DNA of 64,000 nt, taken from contig CAMRHE010000054.1 of the NCBI GenBank assembly GCA_947044405.1, forward strand, positions 868,001 to 932,000, read 5' to 3'. The translations under genes and the position numbers were made by a program. Under the pieces are notes generated by a model. It was given only the letters and a program-made list of their open reading frames with translations, was not told where the DNA came from and ran no database searches. Shown one piece after another: positions 54,824 to 64,000 of the stretch. Every line of letters starts with the position of its first letter. The first letter of the stretch is position 1. The DNA is from Leptodactylus fallax (lineage: Eukaryota; Chordata; Amphibia; Anura; Leptodactylidae).

Positions 54824-56253
54824 GTTTATTTAGATAGCACCATTAATTCCATGGTGCTTTCATTTGAGGGTTTACATACAGTACACAAGATATATAAAAC
54901 AAATATAATACTAACAGTGACCAACTGGGACAGTGGGATACAGGGCCCTGCACGCAAGGGCTTACAATCTATGAGGGAAGAAGGATATAGACAGAAGGTG
55001 GGGGTAGAGGCTGTTCAGGCGGTGGTGTGGTGACAGTAGCGTTATTGGAGGTTGTAAGCCTTCCTGAATAGGTGAGTCTTCAGGGCCTTCTTGAAGCTTG
55101 TGATTGTGGGGGTAAGTCTTATGTGTCTTTATAATGAGTTCCAGAGTATGGGGGATGCACGGGAGAAGTCTTGGAGACGATTGTGTGAAGAGCGGATAAG
55201 AGCAGAGCGGAGTAGGAAGTCTTTGGAGGATCAGCGGTTACGTGCGGGCAGGTAGCGGGAGATTAGGTCGGAGATATATGGAGGGGACAGTTTGTGGATG
55301 GCTTTGTATGTCAGCGTTAGTAATTTGAACTCTATTCGCTGGTCAAAGAGTAGTTAGTGAAGGGATTGGCAGAGGGGAGCGGCCAAAGAAGACTGGAGGG
55401 GGGGTGAGAATGTTAACTGGGAGGCCATGGAGAAGGATGTTACAGTAGTCTAGGTGGGAGATTATGAGGGCGTGGACTAGCATCTTTGTAGTTTCGGGGG
55501 TGAGGAAGGAGTGGATTCAATGGATGTTCTTGAGTTGGAGGCGGCAGGAGGTGTTGAGGGTTTGAATATGCAGTTTCAGGGATAGGTCAGAGTCTAAGGT
55601 TATCCCAAAGCAGCAGGCCCATGGCACTGGGGTGAGTGTGGTTCCATTAACTTTGATAGATGGGTCATGTAGGGGGGCTGTGTGAGGAGGGGTGAAGATT
55701 ATGAACTCCGTTTTCTCCATGTTGCGTTTGAGAGAGCGGGAGGAGAGAAAGGAGGCTACAGCTGCTAGACATTCTGGGACTCTGGACAACAGAGAGGTAA
55801 TGTCTGGTCCAGAGAGATATATTTGGGTATCGTCAGCATAGCAATGGTAATGGAAACCATGAGATTCTATGAGTTGGCCAAGGCCGAGGGTGTAGATGGA
55901 GAATGGGAGGGGTCCTAGGATGGAGCCTTGGGGGACACCTACAGAAAGAGGGTGTGGTGGTGGTGTGTGAGTGGGAGACGCTGAATGTGCGGTTGGTGAG
56001 GTACGAGGAGATCCAGGAAAGGGCCAGGTCTGAGATGCCAAGGGATGAGAGCATTTCTAACAGGAGGGAATGGTCGACTGTGTCAAAGGCAGAGGAGAGG
56101 TCGAGGAGGAGGAGGACAGAGTAGTGACGCTTGGTTTTGGCAGTTAGAAGGTCATTAGTGACCTTGGTTAGGGTGGAGTGATGGGGTCTGAAGCCTGATT
56201 GTAGTCTGTCAAAGAGCACATTGGACGAGAGATAGGAGGATATTTCAGAGAAT
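54793..56253 (-). mobile_element. L2-type LINE, 5'-truncated
   Basis: On the minus strand the element begins within the RT domain (56253), runs through the C-terminal region and a 3' UTR (CTTGCGTGCAGGGCCCTGTA, CACCATGGAATTAATGGTGC) and ends in an ATT microsatellite (54795-54823, plus strand). The 1.46-kb length and missing 5' half are typical of target-primed insertions. The 3' tails at 2771-2940 and 43906-44073 and the RT fragment at 1029-1209 belong to the same or closely related families. Confidence 0.92.
55200..56253 (-). pseudogene. L2-type reverse transcriptase, frameshifted
   Basis: Reading from 56253: [53 protein letters not shown] (first catalytic Asp) and [17 protein letters not shown] frameshift near 55960 moves the reading to [32 protein letters not shown] (catalytic YADD), [34 protein letters not shown] and LQLKNIH, with a stop shortly after at about 55517. 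Further C-terminal sequence (LTPETTKMLVHALII.H.DYC) follows to about 55200 with stops. The RT core is recognisable with its main motifs, but the endonuclease half is absent and the frame is broken. Confidence 0.92.
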
Positions 56254-56516
56254 TAAATACTCTCCTGCATTTGTGTCAGTCAGCATAAGGGAGGAGATCC
56301 TTCATGGTTTAGAAGAGGAAAAATTGTGCAGAAATTAAGCTATGCTGATACATTATAGCTAGTGAAGGCATCAGAATCAAGAACACACTGACTTCATACC
56401 CAGCAAGTAGCATTTGCAGTAGTAAGATAACAACAGTAAGCCTCAAACTAGGAGGAGTTTGCACACTGCATATCAGTAGTTTGAAAATAAATGAAGAAAA
56501 TAACATTGCAGCCTAA

Positions 56517-56836
56517 GGGTGGGTTCACACCTGCGTTTGAGTCCGTCCACTGCCAATCCGAGTGAAAATCTCGGGGAACGGGATCGGCATCGGATACCGA
56601 CAGGTTAGCGACACATTGGTTAAAAACCTATTCATTTGAATGGGTTTTTAAAGCAATGTGCGGGTGTCCGATTGCACCCTCTGCGCTGCGAAGCCATTTT
56701 TTTTTCGTCGGACACCAAGTCCTGCATGTCCGACTTTGTTTCCGATGAAAAAAAGGATTCGCAGCACAGAGGGTGTAAGCGCACACCTGCGCATTGCTTT
56801 AAAAACCCATTCAAATGATGGGTTTTTAACCAACAG
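56517..56836. mobile_element. Palindromic MITE (Harbinger-like left end)
   Basis: It starts GGGTGGGTTCACACCTGCGT after TAA (56514-56516). About 100 bp in, a long palindrome begins: arms of about 105 bp (56616-56836) centred near 56727, including GGGTTTTTAAAGCAATG and its inverse. The expected right end (CGCAGGTGTGAACCCACCC) is missing after 56836. Because of the palindrome both strands show nearly the same chance frame (MNGFLKQCAGVRLHPL on each strand). Confidence 0.8.
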
Positions 56837-56938
56837 CCTCCAAGTATGATTGCACATGTATAGACAACTGCCTCTCATTGATAGAACTGTCCCTGGGATT
56901 AGATGACTGCTTCAATGCATAGAAACAGCTAATACATA

Positions 56939-57037
56939 CAGTACAGACCAAAAGTTTGGACACACCTTCTCATTCCAAGAGTTTTCTGTATTTTCATGAC
57001 TATAAAAATTGTAGATTCACACTGAAGACATCAAAAC
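56939..57037. mobile_element. Tc1 family F1, terminal fragment
   Basis: CAGTACAGACCAAAAGTTTG after TA, continuing to GATTCACACTGAAGACATCA and AAAC. Only the outer ~100 bp of an inverted repeat remains. Confidence 0.9.
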
Positions 57038-57240
57038 CACACTAGTAATTATTGTTATATATCGACAAATTGCTTAAATCAGAGTAGAATAAAAACTATG
57101 GAGTCCCTTAGCAAGTCAGTATTACCCCCCTCAAAAAAATGCCATTGTGGCAGCCATGCAAAACACTTATTGCCATCAAGTTTACATACAGTAAATTAAT
57201 AAATGGCAAGTAATACTGAATCTTTTCCCACAAAACTATA

Positions 57241-58644
57241 CAGTGGGGAAAAAAGTACTTAGTCATCCAACAATTGTGCAAGTTCTCCCACTTAAAAAGA
57301 TGAGAGAGGCCTGTAATTGACATCATAGGTAGACCTCACCTATGAGAGACAAAATGAGAAAACAAATCCAGAAAATCCCATTGTCTGATTTTTTAAGAAT
57401 TTATTTGCAAATCATGGTGGAAAATAAGTATTTTGTCACCTACAAACAAGCAAGATTTCTGGCTCTCACAGACCTGTAACTTCTTCTTTAAGTAGTAATG
57501 GCACCTGTTTGAAATTATCAGTATAAAAGACACCTGTCGACAACCTCAAACAGTCACACTCCAAACTCCACTATGGTGAATACCAAAGAGCAATGGAAGG
57601 ACACCAGAAACAAAACTGTAGACCTGCACCAGGCTGGGAAGACTGAATCTTCAATAGGCAAGCAGCTTGGTGTGAAGAAATCAACTGTGGGAGCAATAAT
57701 TAGAAAATGGAAGACATACAAGACCACTGATAATCTCCCTCAATCAGGGGATCCACGCAAGATCTCACCCTGTAGGGTCAAAATGATTACAAGAATGGTG
57801 AGCAAAAATCCCAGAACCACACGGGGGACCTAGTGAATGACCTGCAAAAATCTGGGACTGACGTAACAAAGGCTACCATCAGTAAGAAACTACGCCGCCA
57901 GGGACTCAGATCCTGCAGTGCCAGACGTGTCCCCCTGCTTAAGCTAGTACATATCCGGGCCTGTCTGAAGTTTGCTAGAGATCATGTGGATGTTCAAGAA
58001 GAGTATTGGGAGAATGTCATATGGTCAGATGAAACCAAAGTAGAACTGTTTGGTAGAAACACAACTTGTTTTGAGTGCAAACCTCCTTCCGTCAGCAAGG
58101 GCATTGATGATTAAACGTGGCTGGGTCTTTCAGCATGAAAGTGATTCGAAGCACACCACCAGGGCGATGAAGGAGTGGCTTCGTAAGAAGCATTTCAAGG
58201 TCCTGGAGTGGCCTAGCCAGTCTCCAGATCTCAACCCCATAGAAAACCTTTGGAGGGAGTTGAAAGTCCGTGTTGCCCAGCGACAGCCCCAAAACATCAT
58301 TGCTCTAAAGGTGATCTACATGGAGGAATGGGCCAACATACCAGCAACAGTGTGTGCCAACATTGTGAAGACTTACAGAAAACGTTTGACCTCTGTCATT
58401 GCCAACAAAGGATATATAACAAAGTATTGAGATGAACTTTTGTTATTGAGCAAATACTTATTTTCCACCATAATTTGCAAATAAATTCTTTAAAAATCAG
58501 ACAATGTGATTTTATGGATTTGTTTTCTCATTGTATCTCTCATAGTTGAGGTCTACCTATGATGTCAATTACAGACCTCTCTCATCTTTTTAAATGGGAG
58601 AACTTGCACAATTGGTGGCTGACTAAATACTTTTTTCCCCACTG
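57241..58644 (+). mobile_element. Tc1/mariner element, family F2, copy 2
   Basis: The ends CAGTGGGGAAAAAAGTACTT and CTTTTTTCCCCACTG are bounded by TA. It is about 195 bp shorter than copy 1 because of an internal deletion in the transposase (58066-58075). It is otherwise the same layout on the opposite strand. Confidence 0.96.
57573..58430 (+). pseudogene. Tc1 transposase F2, copy 2, deleted and frameshifted
   Basis: It starts [20 protein letters not shown]; helix-turn-helix, then the [16 protein letters not shown] stretch. A frame change near 57825 splits NPRTT from VNDLQKSGTDVTKA. The first catalytic motif [16 protein letters not shown] is intact. A deletion then joins it to sequence 195 bp downstream. 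The second catalytic motif reads [10 protein letters not shown] where copy 1 has [10 protein letters not shown], so the catalytic Asp is replaced by Glu and the conserved Pro by Ser. The last part ([16 protein letters not shown] to NKGYITKY) is well kept, with the Trp that copy 1 lost. Confidence 0.95.
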
Positions 58645-58649
58645 TATAT

Positions 58650-58724
58650 GAATCAGCTTTTCCTGCTCTATAACAATCTGCTTGCAGTTTGCATTTCATT
58701 TTTTTATAACAGGTTCCCTTTAAG
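58650..58724 (-). mobile_element. T2-like MITE end
   Basis: Minus strand: CCTTAAAGGGAACCTGTTAT, then AAAAAAATGAAATGCAAACT and GATTGTTATAGAGCAGGAAA. TTAAAGGGAACCTG ends are common in frogs. No second end is seen. Confidence 0.5.
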
Positions 58725-60389
58725 GTACACAGGACCTTAGGATTAGTATAGGACCACAGGATTGGTAACTCCAAAACAACCTTATGGATACAGAGAGAAA
58801 ATAGTAAAGTAAAATGTGAGAGTAAATGACACCTATCAAAATAAAGTCAGTGTCACTTGCATCCTTTCTATGGGAGTAAATATTTCAGCACTTCCCTGTC
58901 TTGTGGTGATGTACCATTCTGTCAAAATTCAATGCTGGTTACTAGGCTTTTCTCCCTTTGTTGGGTATAAAAAACACTCAGGCCAGTGATCTACATCTGT
59001 ATGGTGCCTTCCATATGTACATAAGAGATTGTGGGTCACCAGCAGGAAGACTTCTCTCTGAATAGTACATTGAAGTAAAAGCTTTCATCTGTATGTGAAC
59101 ATTGTCTGTTTCTTCAGCACTGCTGCAGTGCAACACTAATCTCAGTAGCAGTGATCAAGCTCCATACTGTTCTTCATTCTCAATAGAAAGCAGCAGAAAA
59201 TAATATCAGTTTGGGCAATGTCAAAGATGGATAAGGTATATAGAAATATCATATATTTATCAAGGTACTGCAAGGACATGTATTGTAATCATCCTGAACT
59301 ATTTACATAAAGAAGATTAAAGATGTACAAATAAAAAAAAACTGCAATACTAAATATTAGTAGATGTCAAATGGGGAAAATTTGCAGACACGATGAACTA
59401 TATCGATATGCTGCTTTAACCATAATGCAAACCCTTTGGGTTGTACTTTGCAAGATTTGAAAAGCTCAGGAATGGTTGTTAGTAATATTGACATAGGAAT
59501 ACAATGTGGCCATGTACATCACTGTTTATACTATAAATCACTTGTAAACAGTGTGCTATGTAAATGAGAAGCCTCACATGGCCTACCATATACGTATAAA
59601 TTATTGGCCTGAAGCATATTATTAAATCCTGCATGGCAATATCTTGGTTATCAACCTGCTGTTAAACATGTTGTTACTAACATCTACATTAATTACTATA
59701 CAAATTAAATTAAAGTGCATCGCCAATTGTGTATGCTTATGGGCATCTTAAACAAAAACTCACACAGAATGTGTTCTGTTCTTTAACCTTTACAACGTCC
59801 TTATGGTGTTCTGGCACAGTCACAGCACACATATAGCTCTGCAATTTCTCGGAACAGCATGTGGCTGTTTGTCGTTTCTGGGGATGACTGTTCCTGTAAC
59901 TGACAGATCATATAAAAAGGACTAGAGCTCCTTATTTCATTAAATGCTGCAAGAGATGACCTAGGATCACCCTAATAATCTCATCACAGTGGCACTAAAC
60001 TAGCTGTGACCTTTGTGGACATTTTGACATATAATATACGAGGTATACAATAGCTCCCAAGATTTATATAAACTGATGACAAACATTACCAGCAGGAAAG
60101 GTGGTGATTTAATACCTCAGAAAATAAAGTCATTATATACATACATGACATTCACATCAGAGGTATCCCTGCTTGTGCTAACAGTTATTTTTATCTGTAT
60201 TATTGGAAATGTTACTACTATACCAAGCAAATGAAAAAATGTGTGTGTTATAAAAGACTGTATATTGAAATAACATGCAAAAGATAGCATTTTAATGATG
60301 TCTTGTCAAATGTAGTATATTTTAAAATGGTTGATCAACTTTAGCCCAGCTTTGTGCACTGTACTGTATGCATTCTGTTGAGGCACTTG
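58725..60389. other. AT-rich interval, no gene recognised
   Basis: No frame with a motif and no repeat of note. Confidence 0.45.
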
Positions 60390-60535
60390 TGCTCCCTAAT
60401 GTTTGGTGAATCTCACGTGATTTGTCTTGGGAATATTCGCAAGGTTCGCTTAGCAGTTTTGCTTCAGTTCAGTCTGAACTGGAACTGTTATTATTATACA
60501 GTATAATAAGCAGAGGCCCATGGGAAGCACATAAA
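60390..60535. repeat. Dispersed repeat with CAGTCTGAACTGG core
   Basis: Second member of the family at 18241-18360 (GTTCAGTCTGAACTGGAACT, TATTATTATACAG). Confidence 0.45.
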
Positions 60536-60889
60536 CATCGCAAACAGTCCTACTTCTTCTCCTGGGTTCCATTGCAGCATCTAGTGTGGGTCTCTGTTCT
60601 CTTTGAACCTCTTTTGACCTCCTGATTTAGATCAGTGGCCCCAAAAGCATTGTGATGCCAGCATGCCCCATGTTACTACGGAGGCTCAATCACGATCAAG
60701 TAGTTTTTTTGCCATCAACTATTGGACAATTTTAAATACTTATTCACTGATGAAAATATAACTTTTTTAACAGATTGTTTTTTTATTATCACCTGTCAGT
60801 CTAATAGAAAAATGGACAGAACTCCAGAAGGTATTAGGAAAGTGGAGTTTTTATTCCATGCAAAAAGAGTTTTGTTGTCTATTTGTGTA

Positions 60890-60925
60890 TCTATCTATTA
60901 ATCTATCTATCTATCTAGCTAGCTA
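60890..60925 (+). repeat. (TCTA)n microsatellite
   Basis: TCTATCTATTAATCTATCTA followed by more units, ending TAGCTAGCTA. Confidence 0.9.
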
Positions 60926-60931
60926 TTTTTC

Positions 60932-63229
60932 TAGATGGGCACAGCTTTGATGTCACTTAACAGCATAGTCCTGCCAATTTCATTCTGAAGCAGCTGACTG
61001 GAAGGATTGCTGTAGGGAATGAAGACTAGAATGTCGTGGGTTGTGGACCCACTGTGTCATTCAACCAGTTTGATGTAGGGTCACCATTTAGAGTCTTGTC
61101 TAAATAGCCTTCCTGGTCTTCACACTTTAACTCTTGTACAGGGATTTTGACTTCACTGCAACAAGACCACTAGATTGCTACCTCTTGAGTGGCCCTGGTG
61201 TTGGCGACAGTTGACCAGGCAGGTCAGGGACTATGGTGCAGTGCAACAAGGACAAAAGGCCAAAGTCAGCACTGGCAGCACAGATTTAATGGTCAGGAAC
61301 AGGTTGGCATCACTACCAGAAGATCATAAAATAATGGCAGCAGGCTAGAACAAAGTCAGGGACAAGCTGAGGTCAAACATTGATATTTCAATCAGTATAC
61401 ATAAGACATCTTTGCAGGAATTCTAGCAAGCTAGGAAGGGTATGGTAGATGAAGCATACTTTTATACCTGAAGACTGATAGAAACAGGCTGAAAATTTAA
61501 TGTGCACTAGCCTTCTAAGTAGCAAGAAAGAAGCACACATATATCCTAAAGGCAGACGCAGCAGCAGAATCAAGAATTGTATGTGCATCGTATTGTGGAG
61601 GCATAAGGAATGGGAAACTTGCCAGATATATCCAATTGCCAGGTATATCTTCATTTTGCAGACTACAATACTATATGCGCATTGTAGGTTTTATTTATTT
61701 ATTTACTTTTATTTATTTATTTATTTTTTTTTAAGTCTGAGACACTTTCTTCTGCTTTTGGATGGGCCAGGCTAGATTGGAGGACAGTATGTCAGACTAC
61801 CAAAGCACAGTACTGTAATCTGAGAAGTTAATTACCATTTTAAAGAATCGAAGAGTCGACTGAGAAATGGAGTAACCACACCAAAAAGATTAAAATAAGG
61901 AGGTTACCTGGCATTTTAACTATGCATTATACATTTATTGTGATTTTTTTTTTTATTATTTAGAACAAAGATGCAACCATTCTATCCATTATACATTTAC
62001 ATATCCATATCTAGGAACAGTCTGGACAGTCTTGCTAATAGTTAGTCATTATATTATGCATGATTATTTTTGTTTTCACAGCCTTTTGTTATCTTGTTTA
62101 TGAGGAATTCAATGTTCTAGTTTTGTGTTTTTGTTTTTTTATTCACAATTAAAAAAGAATTCAAGTTCTTGATAACTCTCTAATGAACAGAGCTTTTAAG
62201 CTTTCAGTTCATACATGCACTGGATAGGTTTTTGGTATGCTTGATTAATATTCATTGTTTTTTTAAAATAATGAATTCTACAAAGTGGTTTCTGTTTTTT
62301 TTATCTGTTACATTACTGCTGACTCACCTTCATTGAAGGATCAAAACCAAAATCCATTATCTTTTATTCAAAGAAGAATATTATGAAATTAAAAGTTTAT
62401 TTTTGTTTCTTTTAGTTAATATCCCCAATTAATGTTCAGAAGCAACCACTACATGTTGTATCTTATTATATGCATATAGAGCTCATTCAAACATCAACTG
62501 AATAACTGACAAAACAATACATCAACTGGAAAATCTGCAGTTCCTAATCTCAAAGAGATAATGTAGCATTCCCTAACCACTGGATATTTATAGGAAATTA
62601 TTTATGTTTAACAGTATTGCAGGTTATACAGTATGAATGGATTGTCTTTGCAGATAGTCAAAGTACTCAACAGGTGTATGCGAATATCATGCACAGTGCA
62701 GCAAGTAATGCAAGTACAGTATACTTAGTATCCACTTGTATCATCTTATATATTATATCAGAACAAGATCACAGTATGCAACAAAATCCTTAAAAGGCTG
62801 AAATTCATCCTCCTCCAATGGGCTATCATACATAAAATAGTTATCTTACTCATAATTTCCATTGGTTGACAGTCTTTCTCTTATGAGTCTGCATACTGTA
62901 AAAAGACAGAAGTCAATCACTAAGCAGGACCACCCATTTGACTAATAAGGAGAGAAAGAATAGAGATTTAAATGTATACAAGCTAGAGTATACTGAATCA
63001 TTTCCCACAAATCTTTGCATCAATCTTTTCTGTTCCTCATGCTCTATGCCATGCTGCCCACAGTAGGTCTATATGTACAATGTGGTAGGCTCACTTTAAG
63101 GCAGTCCTATGATTAGAGAATGTGATAAATGGAAAATTAACATATGAAAAAATGTACTTTAACCACTGAACAAAAAGAACTATATAGGCCAATATTATGA
63201 AACTAATAGATGCCCCAAATGTGGAACCC
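60932..63229. other. Interval with no recognised gene
   Basis: 61190-61380 has a different texture (GGCAGGTCAGGGACTATGGT, GGTCAGGAACAGGTTGGCAT, GTCAGGGACAAGCTGAGGTC), a string of diverged GGTCAGG words typical of internal parts of some frog retroelements, but too diverged to assign. A TTTA-rich tract is at 61690-61735. The rest is AT-rich and featureless. Confidence 0.4.
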
Positions 63230-63729
63230 TTAAAGGGGTATTCCCATGTACATAACCATTTTTAAATTTGTAGATAATTAAAAGTTAAACATTTTTGCAA
63301 ATATAAGTAATTAAACATTTTGCAGAGTTTTAAAGATTTTCTCTAACTATCTTGTGGTGACACGTCTTGATCGGTTGCCAGTGGATACGACCATGAATGC
63401 AGGAACTTTCTAAGGTCAGAAAATCAGCAATGATTTCCTTATTGTGACTGGGATATCTTCTGATACATGTAGTGTCCATGTCTGATGACCCAGCTACAAT
63501 AATAACATTATGGCTGGGTTTCTGACAAGTCCCAGACCATATAAAGTTTATGCATTTGTGGTCGTATCCATTGGCAACCAATCAAGACAACAGGCTGTCA
63601 CCACTAAGATAGTTAGAGAAAATCTTTAAAACTCTGCAGAATTTTTAACTACTTATATTTGCAAAAATGTTTAACTTTTAATTATCTACAAATATAGATA
63701 TGATTATGTTCATGGGAATACCCCTTTAA
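63230..63729. mobile_element. T2-like MITE, complete, TTAA duplication
   Basis: TTAA (63230-63233) then AGGGGTATTCCCATG, and at the other end CATGGGAATACCCCT then TTAA (63726-63729). The inverted repeats extend about 130 bp on each side (AAAACTCTGCA, TTTTCTCTAACTATCTT, GTGGTGACA/TGTCACCAC). The centre (about 63380-63590) has further partial symmetry around GGATACGACCA / TGGTCGTATCC. TTAAAGGGG matches the TTAAAGGRR end motif of T2 (Kolobok-group) MITEs. No coding capacity. Confidence 0.85.
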
Positions 63730-64000
63730 GCCCAGTTATATTTTGTAGGCTGTATGTATTTGGAAGTGCTCAGCAATAAATAGTTTGTGGAGAAGAGTTT
63801 ATAGTCTGGTAAGCGTAATATCAGTTCGGGGCTATTCTACTGTCTTGAATGTTATTTTATGAATATGTATCAATCTGTTTACAACAAAATAAAAACCATT
63901 GAAACAGAAAAAAACACATATAGAAATGTGGCTAAGCACTGTGGATTTCTAGATTATGTTTAGATATATATTAATTAGACAATAGTATTCAGAGATTTCC
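63730..64000. other. Right flank, nothing recognised
   Basis: AT-rich; no feature. Confidence 0.45.

Noticed and set aside
55903..56124. Plus-strand frame in the L2 region
   Set aside because: It is the antisense shadow of the LINE reverse transcriptase.
56632..56818. Matching 60-codon frames on both strands (MNGFLKQCAGVRLHPL...) as a conserved small protein
   Set aside because: The identity of the two strands follows from a DNA palindrome; there is no other sign of coding.

Overview
This window looks like non-coding DNA from a frog (anuran amphibian). The evidence is its repeat content. It holds several Tc1/mariner families with vertebrate-type transposases, a Penelope-like (Neptune-type) retroelement, L2/CR1-type LINE fragments with the frog-style tail (AGATTGTAAG...CTTGCG...GCAGGGCCC...(ATT)n), T2-like MITEs with TTAAAGG ends, a Harbinger-like MITE flanked by TAA, and hAT-like MITEs carrying an internal minisatellite. 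The DNA is AT-rich. I found no host exon, tRNA, rRNA, snRNA or CRISPR array. Every recognisable protein is a transposase or reverse transcriptase, and every one of them is broken. The species assignment is an inference from repeat families I recognise, not from a search.

Layout. 0-5 kb: an end of Tc1 family F1 (87-309), a Penelope-like terminal region (320-545, minus), two L2 pieces, and a T2-like MITE (4158-4503). 4.85-6.45 kb: a nearly full-length minus-strand Tc1 of family F2. 7.8-10.4 kb: two hAT-like elements with a ~31-bp minisatellite, the second sitting inside a GATA microsatellite. 13-20.4 kb: small inverted repeats, a Harbinger-like MITE, LINE scraps and a patchwork of Tc1 ends. 20.9-22.6 kb: Tc1 family F3 copy A in a (TA)n tract. 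25.0-28.05 kb: Tc1 family F4 with F3 copy B nested inside it. 28.5-29.6 kb: a third hAT-like element with a perfect 8-bp target duplication. 34.1-34.9 kb: a LINE 3' part. 35.66-38.76 kb: a 71-bp satellite with higher-order structure. 42.8-43.6 kb: Penelope-like remnant. 44.5-46.1 kb: F3 copy C. 46.5-48.3 kb: a complete F1 element with a LINE tail inserted in its transposase. 49.3-52.8 kb: a degenerate Penelope-like element. 54.8-56.25 kb: a 5'-truncated minus-strand L2. 56.5-58.7 kb: palindromic MITE, F1 end and F2 copy 2. 63.23-63.73 kb: a clear T2-like MITE.

How the parts relate. Nesting gives relative ages: F3 copy B is younger than F4, and the LINE tail is younger than the F1 copy it split. 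The three F3 copies are very similar by eye, and copies B and C share a 2-nt frameshifting deletion, which suggests they spread from an already defective source using transposase made elsewhere. The most unusual signals are these: (1) three hammerhead-like cores at Penelope-type ends, all with the same paired change (U3/A8 in place of C3/G8); (2) a 10-unit higher-order repeat in the 71-bp satellite; (3) one minisatellite shared by MITEs with different termini; (4) stretches where bases have been replaced by their neighbours, giving homopolymer-rich ghosts of known repeat sequence, which I read as assembly or polishing damage rather than biology.
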